NCBI GenBank assembly: GCA_023415575.1
Contig: JAEZKF010000044.1
Location: 30,219 to 94,218 of the forward strand
Direction of reading: 5' to 3'
DNA from: Bacillota bacterium
GTDB lineage: Bacteria > Bacillota > Clostridia > Oscillospirales > Ruminococcaceae
Length of the DNA stretch: 64,000 nt
Under the pieces are notes generated by a model. That model had not been told where the DNA came from and made no database searches. It worked only from the letters and a program-made list of their open reading frames with translations. How positions within the stretch are numbered: the first letter of the stretch is position 1; each line of letters opens with the position of its first letter. Positions 26,556 through 35,097 of the stretch are shown here, piece by piece. The position numbers and the translations under genes are program-made.

Positions 26556-27512
26556 ATGAGGCAAAAGATTGGTTATGTTGTATTTCTCGCAAGCTGCGTT
26601 TTAGGGCTTTTGCTGTTCTCCGGTTGCTCTATAGCACCCAAGGCACCGGAAAGCTACCTGACCGAGGAATACTATACAGCCCCCGTGCTGGCTACCGTTG
26701 CGCAGTCGGTGGATACCGTCGCACTGCCGACCTCCTTTGACCGTGTTACGGCAACACCTGTTAAGCCTGCTAAGGGAAAGCCGCCCAAGCCTGTACATAT
26801 CGATCAATCAGCAGTAGCCGCACAGGCGACATCCTCTCAGACTACATCATCATCCAAAGACGAGGATTACCCGGATAAGACCTACAGTAACGATTCCGTT
26901 ATTGACGATAAAAAGGCTACCTACAAGAACGTTGAAGTTTCGGCGGCGGACGTTGTGCTCAAGAACAAGTACATCAAGGGTAATCTCACGGTTACAAGAG
27001 ACGCCTTCTACTCGCTAACCCTTGAAAACTGCAAGATTGAAGGCGAGCTGATTGTTAACTCCTCTTCGCTGTATGACCTGATTTTGACCGACTGCGGTAT
27101 TCAGACCCTGCGGCTTGCCTCGGGCGATTTCATCGATGTAGAACTCGAAGGCTTGTCTTATATCAACGAAACGGTTCTATCTTCGGGTACCAAGGCGTCC
27201 CTGTACGCGTACAACATCCAGAGCAACTATTCGGGCTATAAGACCATTACAATCGCAAAGAGTTCATCAACAATCGAGCTCTTCTTATACGGTGTTGAAT
27301 GTAAGACGATTAGTATCAACACCGAAAGTGAGGTTACACTGTCCGATAGCGATCCGTCCTATGTCGATACGTTTGTAGCCAACGCGCCGGTTACGGTGCA
27401 GGGAGCCTCGCGCATTGACCGCTTCTATGTGCGCTCTAAAGGCGTCGTGTTGTATGGCGAGCCCAAGGAACTGATTTATGATAAATCCAAATACACGGTA
27501 GAATACATGTGA
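26556..27512 (+). CDS. Lipoprotein with repetitive beta-helix-like domain
   Basis: A 318-residue exported lipoprotein with lipobox FSGC (Cys24). Residues 28-100 are a Pro/Ser/Thr-rich linker; residues 110-310 are short beta-strand-forming repeats typical of right-handed beta-helices, with segments such as KGNLTV, LTLENCKIEGELIV and LILTDCGIQTL spaced at about 20 residues. The start of this region matches the 95-140 segment of the preceding lipoprotein (Y-x-x-K-x-YS, KK-x-T, V-x-(I/V)-x-A and K-x-(V/I)-x-G-(D/N)-L in register), so the two are paralogues or share a module. Function unknown. Confidence 0.8.
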   Translation: MRQKIGYVVFLASCVLGLLLFSGCSIAPKAPESYLTEEYYTAPVLATVAQSVDTVALPTSFDRVTATPVKPAKGKPPKPVHIDQSAVAAQATSSQTTSSSKDEDYPDKTYSNDSVIDDKKATYKNVEVSAADVVLKNKYIKGNLTVTRDAFYSLTLENCKIEGELIVNSSSLYDLILTDCGIQTLRLASGDFIDVELEGLSYINETVLSSGTKASLYAYNIQSNYSGYKTITIAKSSSTIELFLYGVECKTISINTESEVTLSDSDPSYVDTFVANAPVTVQGASRIDRFYVRSKGVVLYGEPKELIYDKSKYTVEYM

Positions 27513-27639
27513 TTGTAGTCCTGCAACACTCCTGACAACTGCAACCCAAAGGACAACTATCCCGCGGCTCTAGCCAGTGAATTAAACCGTCCTTAAATGG
27601 GCGCAGCGGGAACACTATCTTCATCATTCACTATACAGC

Positions 27640-27665
27640 AAAAAGGCGGCATATGCCGCCTTTTT
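27640..27665. terminator. Bidirectional terminator
   Basis: AAAAAGGCGGC and GCCGCCTTTTT form a perfect stem around ATAT between two convergent genes. Confidence 0.93.
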
Positions 27666-27678
27666 GTTATGCTTAGGG

Positions 27679-29271
27679 TTAATCAATAAGTGCTTGGTCA
27701 ATAGCAGTATTGGGGTTAATAAACACACCATTTACCGACATACCGAAATGCAGGTGCGGTCCGGTAGAAAACCCGGTAGAACCAACCGTGCCGATGGGGT
27801 CTCCCTGCTTTACCATATCATCGGTCTTAACCTTTAGGGTATCCATATGATAGTACCACGTTTTCAAACCAAAACCGTGCTCAATTAGTACGGTGTTGCC
27901 GGTCAGCTTCAGTTTGCCAGCATAAAGCACTCTGCCATTGCCCGATGCCTTCACAGTAGTTCCGCGCTTGGCAGCAATATCGATGCCGCTGTGGCGGGTG
28001 GTAGTCTCGTTTCCGTTCACCGAGCGGATAGCCCCAAACTCGGTGGTGATTTTGGCGGTAGCAGGCATAATAAACGGGCCGTCAAAGTATTTTTCCTCAT
28101 CGCGCACGGCCTTAAGCGGAGTAATAATACGCTCAAACTCGGCGTTGGCCTCATCGTCATCAACCGTGCTCTCGGTGATTTTCTTATCCACCGTAAGTTC
28201 TTGTATGTCAAACTGCTTGTCGCTTAGGGTTATTTCATACTTTGCATACGCGCTTTTTGCTGAAAGCTCCATCGTATAGGTCCCGGGCTTATTGTTATAG
28301 CTGAGCGGGAAGATACAAACGCGTCTGCCTTCGTAGTTAAAGAACTCGGGCTCAAACTTAAAGGGCGAGTTTACGGTAATCTCCTCGTCCTCGTCAAGTC
28401 CTACTGCATAGATGACAAGCACCTCGCCGGGGTCAAGGGTTGAAGCACTGATTTCAAAGCTCGCTTTTGGGGCATAATCCACACAGAAGCGGTATATTGC
28501 GTTGCCAAAACAATCCGAAAGGGTTGCTTTGCTCCAGATGGCGGTCACCTCGTAATCATACCGCCCGCTGCCCGACATCCGAAAGCTCGCAAGCTCGTCG
28601 AGTGTGCCCTCAAACATGGTTTTGCCCTCGCGCGTAACCATAACGGAGGTCGTATCCGGCTCGATAGAAAACGTAATAACCGGTGCGTTGGGGGAGGAGA
28701 GAACGTATTTGTAGTCCTGCTCGGCCATTGAGGCGGTGGACTCATAATATCTACCATCCAGCCGCTTGTAGCTCCAATCACCCGAGTCGGGAATCAGCGT
28801 ACCCTGTTTTTCGTCCGCGGAAATGGTTGCTATGGGGAACTGCTTGTGGGCATAAAGCGATGCAAAATCCTCGCTTGAAAGTAGCCCGAGCAGCGATGCG
28901 CGGTCAACCTCAAGGTATCCGTTGTCCGGCGTCAGGATATAGGCGTAGCGCGCATCCTTGGTAAAGTCGTAGATGCCGAATACACTTGTGCTGCCGTCCC
29001 CGTTTTCCACCGTCACAGTAACGCTGGGGGTAGGGATATGCAAGGTGTCCACCTGCACCGGACGGCCGCTGTTCACAAGGTTTGCAAAGGCGGCGATAGG
29101 CTCGGCCTCGGTGATGTGGATTTCGGTGCCTTCGAGCACAAATCCCGCATTGACCACCCTGCCTGCATCAAGCACCTGTCCGGTACCCAAGGCGGAGGAA
29201 AGATAGGAGCACCCGCACAACAGTGAGCAGAATAAGGCGCATAAGGACAGTAAAATTCGTTTGCTGCGCAT
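27679..29271 (-). CDS. M23-family peptidoglycan endopeptidase lipoprotein
   Basis: A 530-residue exported protein with lipobox LCGC (Cys21). The N-terminal 400 residues are beta-rich and of unknown fold. The C-terminal 130 residues are an LytM/M23 domain with the zinc ligands in RHSGIDIA (H, D) and GPHLHFGM (HxH), plus YYHMD and GSTGFSTG; all ligands are present, so it should be an active metallopeptidase cutting peptide cross-bridges of peptidoglycan. It starts at ATG after AAGGAAGG. Membrane anchoring suggests action at the cell wall from the outer face. Confidence 0.9.
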   Translation of the reverse strand: MRSKRILLSLCALFCSLLCGCSYLSSALGTGQVLDAGRVVNAGFVLEGTEIHITEAEPIAAFANLVNSGRPVQVDTLHIPTPSVTVTVENGDGSTSVFGIYDFTKDARYAYILTPDNGYLEVDRASLLGLLSSEDFASLYAHKQFPIATISADEKQGTLIPDSGDWSYKRLDGRYYESTASMAEQDYKYVLSSPNAPVITFSIEPDTTSVMVTREGKTMFEGTLDELASFRMSGSGRYDYEVTAIWSKATLSDCFGNAIYRFCVDYAPKASFEISASTLDPGEVLVIYAVGLDEDEEITVNSPFKFEPEFFNYEGRRVCIFPLSYNNKPGTYTMELSAKSAYAKYEITLSDKQFDIQELTVDKKITESTVDDDEANAEFERIITPLKAVRDEEKYFDGPFIMPATAKITTEFGAIRSVNGNETTTRHSGIDIAAKRGTTVKASGNGRVLYAGKLKLTGNTVLIEHGFGLKTWYYHMDTLKVKTDDMVKQGDPIGTVGSTGFSTGPHLHFGMSVNGVFINPNTAIDQALID

Positions 29272-29335
29272 ATCAAGCCTTCCTTAGTTTCATATTTACT
29301 GTTAAAACGGCGATGTGTTGCACTTTATTCCATTA

Positions 29336-29364
29336 ATTTTACCATGAAACAGGGGGAAAGTAAA
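29336..29364 (-). promoter_or_regulatory. Promoter of the M23 lipoprotein gene
   Basis: On the minus strand: TTTACT, 17 bp, TAAAAT; 65 bp before the start codon. The 29272-29615 gap otherwise holds only this and the divergent promoter. Confidence 0.6.
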
Positions 29365-29482
29365 CGAGCGCCCATAGGGCGAATGGGGCACAAAGCACGC
29401 TAAAATACTAGAAAAATAAAGCAAATCTTTTCGGTAAGCCTTTCAAGTTTTTGATGATTATCCATGAAAAATAGCACAAGGC

Positions 29483-29511
29483 TTGCAAAATCCAGATTAT
29501 GTTGATAGAAT
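29483..29511 (+). promoter_or_regulatory. Promoter of the 519-residue lipoprotein gene
   Basis: TTGCAA, 17 bp, TAGAAT. Confidence 0.65.
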
Positions 29512-29615
29512 TGTTGCCGTGATCGGAGCGGGACGAGAATTTACCGTAATATTACAGTTTTTCTGTCCCAATAACGACTGCGGGGAAAGCCCCCGCGAAA
29601 AATTGGAGGAACCCT

Positions 29616-31175
29616 ATGTTATTTAAGAATAAAATCATTGCTCGGGCGCTGCTGATTGCCGTCGCGTTTGTTCTTGCGCTGGCAGGCTGCGGTGTCGCAG
29701 AGGATATCGGCTCGCTTATGCATGGCCGTCAGCAGTTGGCGGCAAGCAGCGGCGTAAGCAGTCCTCTAACGAGCGAGGAGACTAAGGATGCACAGGAGCA
29801 GGAAGCGCAGACACTTAGAGAGATACGTCTGTATCCCGCTGTCGGTGCACAGCTTGGCGGTAATAACGATGTTCTTTTGCAATATGCAAACGAAAACCAC
29901 CGCCGAATCTTCGACAGCCAGGTTCGCTATATCAGTGACCACGAGGTGACGTCCACCAATATTATATTGCCAACCGGCCATACCCTTTATGAGGATGAAA
30001 ACGGATATTTTATCTTCTCGGGCGAGGAGGTCGTTCGCGTTAGCCCGCAACTCAGTTCATCCTTGGAAGACCCGAGCAATCCGCTCTATGACACAAGGGG
30101 CCTTATGCACGACTGGCTTATCCTAAACGGTGACAGCCTGTTTGATGAAAACGGCGTGCTGGTTACCTTTGATGATGCCTCTGAGTTTGTGCCGGTATCG
30201 GCCCAGCCCCTGCAGTACAACAACCTGATTTTAAACGCCTATGATGCAACTGAGGTATTGGACAGCACTAACCTATCGGTTTCGCTTTGGGTATTTGGTG
30301 TATCCACACTTGCTGACGCAAAACGCCTGTACGACGAGACAGAGGACAAGGTGGTAATTCGCAACAGACTATATGCTCCGGTCATCGAGTCGGATGCCCT
30401 TACCCTTTACTTCAACGGCACCGATGGCTTTTTGATTGACGTTCACTCCTATACTCTTCCGCGCAAGGAAACTGACCAGGGAACACCCGGTGTGATGGAT
30501 TATTCAGAGCTTGCAGTCGCGGCTGAACAGATGTACACCCAAAAGCTCAATACAATCGGACTTGCGCCCCGCTTTGAGGTGCAGGACATCATCGCAGGCA
30601 AGCCCATCACGGTCTACAACCCTTATTCGGGCAAGATAGAGGCAGTCAAACCCATTGATGTTGACAGCGACGGCAAATTAAGCCTCTCACTTGACGTTTT
30701 GCGTATCCTGTACGGTGTGCAGCTGATGATTGATCCCAATACCGAAACACTGCACCTTTACACCGATCCGCTTTACATGGGCCTTGTCCAGCATTTATTG
30801 GGCAAGAGTGTGGACCTGCAGCCCGTCCGCTATATTGACGACACTACGGCCGACCAAACCTACCTGCAGCAGCAGGAGGAGCGCGCCGAAAACAACGGCT
30901 ATCTGACAACGCTCGCATCCGATGAAACCGAACCGAGCGTACCGAAGCCGCTTATCCGCACCCCGCGTTCGGGCCAGTTTGTCTACCCGGGCAGCAGCAC
31001 AAAGATTTGGGTCTCCCATTATAAGGGTAAAGGAGAACCGGTTTCGCTGCGTCCGACAATCGGCGGTCAATGGGTGTGGAATGACGCCACCGGCTTTTGG
31101 GAGGGTGTATCCGAACTAAGCGGCAAAATGGTGGTTTGGCATCCGAGCTATGCCGCCGCTTTTACCATTCGTTAA
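29616..31175 (+). CDS. Predicted lipoprotein of unknown function, 519 residues
   Basis: The signal peptide ends in lipobox LAGC (Cys25). A Ser/Glu/Gln-rich linker covers roughly residues 35-68. The remaining sequence is mixed alpha/beta without a domain I can name; residues 340-395 (PITVYNPYSGKIEAV, LSLSLDVLRILYGV, LHLYTDPLYMG) have the rhythm of copper-amine-oxidase-N-type surface modules, and the C-terminus (GQWVWNDATGFWEGVSEL) looks like a small all-beta unit. The start is ATG after TTGGAGGAA. It lies between cell-wall and esterase genes, in a run of exported proteins. Confidence 0.75.
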   Translation: MLFKNKIIARALLIAVAFVLALAGCGVAEDIGSLMHGRQQLAASSGVSSPLTSEETKDAQEQEAQTLREIRLYPAVGAQLGGNNDVLLQYANENHRRIFDSQVRYISDHEVTSTNIILPTGHTLYEDENGYFIFSGEEVVRVSPQLSSSLEDPSNPLYDTRGLMHDWLILNGDSLFDENGVLVTFDDASEFVPVSAQPLQYNNLILNAYDATEVLDSTNLSVSLWVFGVSTLADAKRLYDETEDKVVIRNRLYAPVIESDALTLYFNGTDGFLIDVHSYTLPRKETDQGTPGVMDYSELAVAAEQMYTQKLNTIGLAPRFEVQDIIAGKPITVYNPYSGKIEAVKPIDVDSDGKLSLSLDVLRILYGVQLMIDPNTETLHLYTDPLYMGLVQHLLGKSVDLQPVRYIDDTTADQTYLQQQEERAENNGYLTTLASDETEPSVPKPLIRTPRSGQFVYPGSSTKIWVSHYKGKGEPVSLRPTIGGQWVWNDATGFWEGVSELSGKMVVWHPSYAAAFTIR

Positions 31176-31222
31176 ACCTAGCAGCAAATATAAAAGGCCG
31201 GTAAGGCAGGATGGTGGTCAGT

Positions 31223-31870
31223 ATGAGATATGACTTTAATCAAAACGAGTTCATTCTTTTTCAGGGTGACAGCATTACCGATACAGGCAGAAGCTATCTG
31301 ATTCGCACAAGCCTTGGCGAGGGTTACCCCGCCTTTGTGGCAAAGCGTCTTTCTGAACTTATGCCCCAGCACAACATTCAGTATTTAAACAAGGGCGTGT
31401 CCGGTAACCGCATCTCTGATCTCAAACGCCGGTTTCATCGCGACTGCCTTGGGCTGCACCCCTTTCCGACCATCATATCCATCTTCATCGGCATCAACGA
31501 TACCTGGCGCATCTTTGATATGGGGCTTTCGAGTCCCATCCCCCGTTTTGAAGAGACCTACCGTGAGCTCCTTGACCGCATTCGCGAGAAAAACGCCTTT
31601 ACGCGGCTTATTCTGCTCTCGCCCTTTGTCTTGGAGGACACCGAGGACAAGAAGGAGTGGCGGGAGGATGTAGACGCCCGCCGTGAGGTAGTTAGGCGTA
31701 TTGCGCAGGACTACAACGCGCGCCATCTGGACGTGCAAAAGATTTTTGACGACGCAATGGCCCAAACCCAAAACGGCCCCCTCTATTACACCGTAGACGG
31801 TGTTCACCCGACACCGGAGGGGCATGCGCTGATTGCGCAGCATTGGATAGATGCGTTCGCGGCAGAGTAG
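31223..31870 (+). CDS. SGNH/GDSL-family esterase
   Basis: About 215 residues with the full catalytic set: GDSITD (nucleophile Ser) near residue 16, the Gly oxyanion residue in GVSGNR, IGINDTWR (Asn) and DGVHPTPEGH (Asp and His). Proteins of this type remove acyl or acetyl groups from carbohydrates or lipids; no signal peptide is present, so it works in the cytoplasm. ATG 31223 is preferred because AAGGCAGG lies 12 bases before it; ATG 31211 abuts that site. A strong terminator follows. Confidence 0.88.
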   Translation: MRYDFNQNEFILFQGDSITDTGRSYLIRTSLGEGYPAFVAKRLSELMPQHNIQYLNKGVSGNRISDLKRRFHRDCLGLHPFPTIISIFIGINDTWRIFDMGLSSPIPRFEETYRELLDRIREKNAFTRLILLSPFVLEDTEDKKEWREDVDARREVVRRIAQDYNARHLDVQKIFDDAMAQTQNGPLYYTVDGVHPTPEGHALIAQHWIDAFAAE

Positions 31871-31912
31871 GCATTACGCAGATGTTGCCCCAAACAATCA
31901 CAAAACAACAAA

Positions 31913-31946
31913 GGCGGCAGGGAAGAATCCTTGCCGCCGATTTTTT
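31913..31946 (+). terminator. Terminator after the SGNH esterase
   Basis: GGCGGCAGGGA pairs with TCCTTGCCGCC (one G-T), followed by six T. Confidence 0.9.
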
Positions 31947-31968
31947 ATTCTCTCCATATTACAAATGA

Positions 31969-31997
31969 TTGCATAAATCGCCCGATGCGTTTACAAT
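31969..31997 (+). promoter_or_regulatory. Promoter of the S51-like gene
   Basis: TTGCAT, 17 bp, TACAAT, just after a terminator and 34 bp before the start codon. Confidence 0.68.
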
Positions 31998-32030
31998 GAA
32001 ATTAAGATAGAGGAAATGAAGGTGCAAGTA

Positions 32031-32813
32031 ATGGGGAAGATAGCGGCGCTTGGCAGCCATGGCTTTCATACAACCTATGCGACAACAATGCACCGTGAGG
32101 TGATAGAGCTCACTGGACAGACACGCCCCCGCGTGCTGCTGATTCCGCTCGCAAGCGGAGACGACAGCCTGTATATACGGACATTTGAACAGCTTTACCG
32201 CGACATTCTGGGCTGCGAGGTAGACGTACTTTTGCTTCGCGGTGCGCTGCAGCCGCCCGCAAACGCCAAAGACCTCATCGACCGCGCTTCGCTCATCTTT
32301 TTCGGTGGCGGCGAGAATGTCAGCGCCATCGCCCAGATTAAGCGCCTTGGCGTTGCTGATTGGATTGCAAGCGCGTGCAATCGCGGTACAGTAGCGGCAG
32401 GGGAAGGGCTTGGCGCACGCTTTCTGTTTGAAGGCGGATATGCCCTGAGCATGTGGGGTATCGGAATCGAAACCCCGATTATCGTCACCCTGCAGGGCAT
32501 CGGCCTTGTACGCGGACTTTTGTGTACCGGCGGAGAAAACGAGCTGACTGTTGAAGGCTTTGCGGCGTCGATGCTCGGCAACCTAAATACCGGGTTTATG
32601 CTCTCGTCTGGTTGTGGGCTGTTTATTCAGGATAGAACCTACTATAACCGCGTGTACAATGGTCAGCCGGGCTTTTCCCGTGTAGTGGCAAACGATGCTT
32701 TCGCGGATTTTGTCAACGTATTCAGTGAAACACCCCGCCCGCTTTCATCCCTTTATGATGGTGAGCTGGGTGAGGTTGCACTCGAAGGATATGCGCAAAA
32801 CCGCCACCGATAA
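32031..32813 (+). CDS. Peptidase S51 (PepE/cyanophycinase)-like protein with altered nucleophile
   Basis: About 260 residues with the class-I glutaminase-like S51 fold: a FFGGGENVSAI segment matching the family's GGGN motif and a nucleophile-elbow region RGTVAAGEGLGARF. In active PepE-type enzymes this elbow reads G-x-S-A-G-A; here the aligned residues are G-E-G-L-G-A, so the catalytic Ser is Gly. The protein is probably not a serine peptidase and may bind a peptide or act as a regulator. ATG 32031 fits AAGGTG at good spacing; ATG 32016 is also possible. It is monocistronic. Confidence 0.72.
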   Translation: MGKIAALGSHGFHTTYATTMHREVIELTGQTRPRVLLIPLASGDDSLYIRTFEQLYRDILGCEVDVLLLRGALQPPANAKDLIDRASLIFFGGGENVSAIAQIKRLGVADWIASACNRGTVAAGEGLGARFLFEGGYALSMWGIGIETPIIVTLQGIGLVRGLLCTGGENELTVEGFAASMLGNLNTGFMLSSGCGLFIQDRTYYNRVYNGQPGFSRVVANDAFADFVNVFSETPRPLSSLYDGELGEVALEGYAQNRHR

Positions 32814-32856
32814 GCGTGGTTTATTCAACCCTCAAAACAAGCATACCAAAATGCAA

Positions 32857-32890
32857 TAAAAAAACTACCCGAAGTTCGGGTAGCGTTTTT
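32857..32890. terminator. Bidirectional terminator before rpmB
   Basis: CTACCCGAA and TTCGGGTAG form a 9-bp stem, flanked by an A-run on the left and a T-run on the right; it serves both the S51-like gene and rpmB. Confidence 0.9.
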
Positions 32891-32912
32891 ATCACATAAT
32901 TCGGTTTCGTCC

Positions 32913-33101
32913 TTAGATGGCACGGGTCACCTTGTTTGAGCGCAGGCAGCGGGAGCAAGCATAAAGATGACACGGAGTACCGTTTACAATAGCCTTTACA
33001 CGCTGGATGTTAGGCTTCCAGGTTCTATTGGAACGTCTATGTGAGTGAGATACCTTTATACCAAAAGTAACACCTTTTCCGCAGATATCGCATTTTGCCA
33101 T
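32913..33101 (-). CDS. rpmB: 50S ribosomal protein L28
   Basis: A 62-residue ribosomal protein: MAKCDICGKG start, VSHSHRRSNRTWKPN core and YACSRCLRSNKV end. The two CxxC pairs (CDIC and CSRC) mark the zinc-binding form. The Shine-Dalgarno AAAGGAGGT stands nine bases before the ATG. It is a single-gene unit with its own terminator, as is common in clostridia. Confidence 0.97.
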   Translation of the reverse strand: MAKCDICGKGVTFGIKVSHSHRRSNRTWKPNIQRVKAIVNGTPCHLYACSRCLRSNKVTRAI

Positions 33102-33146
33102 GGTGCAGCACCTCCTTTTTCATGCCCGCAAGAAGTTAACAGTGTT

Positions 33147-33175
33147 ATCTTATCAAATAATCAAAGGAAAATCAA
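33147..33175 (-). promoter_or_regulatory. Promoter of rpmB
   Basis: On the minus strand: TTGATT, 17 bp, TAAGAT; 45 bp before the start codon. No gene or structure was seen from here to the tRNA promoter (33176-33391). Confidence 0.65.
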
Positions 33176-33391
33176 GCGTTTTCTCGAGTTTTTTTACATT
33201 TAGAGAATGGTAACAAAACCTTACTGTTATATACCCATGAGTAGGCCTAATGCAAAGCATAAGTCCTGCAAAAGAGAACCGTCAAATCCCCATAGACTGG
33301 ATGAAATTTCGGCATGCTGCCGAACAACTATCAACAATCGATACCGCGTTTTAGTGAGCTTAAGAAATTTGCTTTTCGTCGAATAAATGTA

Positions 33392-33420
33392 TTGACAAGA
33401 CTTCGCTGATATATTATAAT
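33392..33420 (+). promoter_or_regulatory. Consensus promoter of the tRNA unit
   Basis: Perfect TTGACA, 17 bp, perfect TATAAT. The initially transcribed stretch is GC-rich and can fold (TTCGCTCG with CGAGCGAA). Confidence 0.9.
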
Positions 33421-33472
33421 TTAATTCGCTCGGTGCTCGCGGTGCCGCAGGGCGCGAGCGAAATATGAATGT

Positions 33473-33549
33473 GGCGGTATAGCTCAGTTGGCTAGAGCAT
33501 GCGGTTCATACCCGCAGTGTCGTCGGTTCGAATCCAACTACCGCTACCA
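33473..33549 (+). tRNA. tRNA-Met (CAT anticodon)
   Basis: Full cloverleaf with 3' CCA encoded. Acceptor GGCGGTA/TACCGCT has a G-T first pair; anticodon stem TGCGG/CCGCA with loop TTCATAC. The paired acceptor and the lack of GGG/CCC in the anticodon stem make it elongator Met, or possibly an Ile tRNA with a modified C, rather than initiator. Confidence 0.95.
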
Positions 33550-33582
33550 TCATTGCACGCCACCGAAAGGTGGCGTTTGTAT

Positions 33583-33657
33583 GGCCCGGTGGTCAAGCGG
33601 TTAAGACACCGCCCTTTCACGGCGGTATCACGGGTTCGATTCCCGTCCGGGTCACCA
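33583..33657 (+). tRNA. tRNA-Glu (TTC anticodon)
   Basis: Cloverleaf with acceptor GGCCCGG/CCGGGTC, anticodon stem CCGCC/GGCGG and loop CTTTCAC, A73 and encoded CCA. A perfect 8-bp hairpin with GAAA loop at 33557-33576 separates it from the Met tRNA and is probably a processing element. Confidence 0.97.
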
Positions 33658-33672
33658 TACTGATTTCGATGC

Positions 33673-33719
33673 AGGACTGTCTTAAAGCAAAATGAGTTGC
33701 TTTAGGGCAGTCCTTTTTT
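33673..33719 (+). terminator. Terminator of the tRNA operon
   Basis: A long stem starting AGGACTGTC and closing at GGCAGTCC, followed by six T. Confidence 0.92.
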
Positions 33720-33759
33720 GCCTTGTTGTTTTAGCCACTATACTGAGGGGATAAAAAAC

Positions 33760-33807
33760 TGCACCCTATTATCAAGGCCGGTGGCCGATAACAAGGTGCA
33801 ATATCGT
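33760..33807. terminator. Terminator of the cyclophilin gene
   Basis: TGCACC-x-x-x-TTATC and GATAA-x-x-x-GGTGCA arms form a long stem, with A-rich and T-rich flanks on both sides, so it can act on either strand. Confidence 0.82.
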
Positions 33808-33815
33808 TTTTTTGA

Positions 33816-34487
33816 TTATTCGTTTACTTCTATGGTAATGATGGTGACATCCTCAAGCGGCTTATCGTTCTGGTCAGCCTTTACCTGTGCAATGGCATCC
33901 ACGACATCCATACCCTCAATGACATGACCGAACACAGTGTGTCTTTTATCAAGCCAAGGGGTACCGCCGTTCTCCTTATACTTCTCAATTACCTGAGAGG
34001 GGAAGCCCGCTTCCTTCATCTGCCCAAGCAAATCTGCAGAAACGGTAGGAGCCTGAACAATAAAGAACTGGCTTCCGTTTGTGTTGGTACCGCTGTTCGC
34101 CATCGAGAGCGCTCCGCGGAAGTTCCAAAGGTTATCGGAGAACTCATCCTCAAAGGGCTTGCCCCAGATGCTCTCACCGCCATACCCATCCATAAAATCG
34201 GTATCGCCGGACTGAATCATAAAGCTGTTGATTACACGGTGAAACAACACGCCGTCATACTTACCTGCCTTGGCGAGAGAAATAAAGTTCTCAACTGCCT
34301 TGGGAGCCTCCTCGGGGAACAACACAACCTTGATGTCACCCATTGAGGTCTTAATTGTCGCCGTAGGCGCATCCGCCGCAACCTCTTTGTACTGCTTTAA
34401 TACCATCTTGCCTCCACACCCCGTTAACAAAAGTATTGACACTGCAAATAACACAAGTGCCTTTGATATGCCGCGCAAGCCTTTCAT
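33816..34487 (-). CDS. Cyclophilin-type peptidyl-prolyl isomerase lipoprotein
   Basis: A 223-residue protein with lipobox LTGC (Cys24) and a cyclophilin domain: GVLFHRVI, QSGD, GALSMANSGTNTNGSQFF and HTVFGHVIEGMDVV are all diagnostic, including the catalytic Arg in FHRV. It isomerises X-Pro bonds of exported proteins at the outer face of the membrane. ATG start after AAAGGGG. A good minus-strand promoter lies 80 bp upstream. An insertion around residues 160-185 (TVSADLLGQMKEAGFPSQ) is typical of clostridial members. Confidence 0.94.
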   Translation of the reverse strand: MKGLRGISKALVLFAVSILLLTGCGGKMVLKQYKEVAADAPTATIKTSMGDIKVVLFPEEAPKAVENFISLAKAGKYDGVLFHRVINSFMIQSGDTDFMDGYGGESIWGKPFEDEFSDNLWNFRGALSMANSGTNTNGSQFFIVQAPTVSADLLGQMKEAGFPSQVIEKYKENGGTPWLDKRHTVFGHVIEGMDVVDAIAQVKADQNDKPLEDVTIITIEVNE

Positions 34488-34568
34488 TGTCTATAACCCC
34501 TTTCCACAGCCATCCTTTCGCTGTCGAGTAAACATTTTCTGTTCTTCTGCTTTTACAACACAGTTGAT

Positions 34569-34597
34569 ATTATATATGATTCTTCAATTGCTGACAA
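34569..34597 (-). promoter_or_regulatory. Promoter of the cyclophilin gene
   Basis: On the minus strand: TTGTCA, 17 bp, TATAAT. Confidence 0.72.
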
Positions 34598-34651
34598 GCG
34601 GATTTATGTCATGGATTGGATTATTTAAGGGTAAGCGCAAAGTTATAATGC

Positions 34652-34689
34652 AAAACAATAACAGGGCCCTGACCATAGCCAGAGCCCTG
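34652..34689 (-). terminator. Terminator ending a short minus-strand unit
   Basis: On the minus strand CAGGGCTCTG pairs with CAGGGCCCTG (one mismatch), followed by TTATTGTTTT. It faces the promoter at 35225-35253. Confidence 0.65.
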
Positions 34690-35097
34690 CATATATCTCA
34701 TTTCTTCAAGATCTGTTTTTGCGCGGCATATCAGATGAAAAGCATCTTGCCCTTCAGGGGGTAGTGGTAAAACCGCTACCTCACCCTGCGTGGTAGGTTG
34801 CCGCTAATCGATACGAAAACTAAAGCACATGGGTATCATTCCCTTGAATTGATTTCTGGTTTTTTGAGGATTAAACGCAGCTGCGATAATCCGAATGAGA
34901 AAGGAGATTAGAGACAACGATTCAAAAGGGAAATTGCCGCGGCGGGAAAATGCCATTGAGTCGCTATGAAAGTTTCAATCAATGCCGGCATCAATGGGGA
35001 ACACGAAAGTTGTTCGCGAAGGGATAAACCGGGCAAAGCTTTTGAACTTACGTTGCGCGCTGCCGAGGACAAAAGGAGTAGCTGCCAACAAAAACTA

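Noticed and set aside
33473..33549. Initiator tRNA-Met
   Set aside because: The first acceptor position is paired (G-T) and the anticodon stem lacks the three consecutive G-C pairs of initiators.
34270..34764. 164-codon plus-strand frame across the cyclophilin promoter
   Set aside because: It overlaps the 5' part of a well-supported lipoprotein gene and its promoter on the other strand and lacks a ribosome site.
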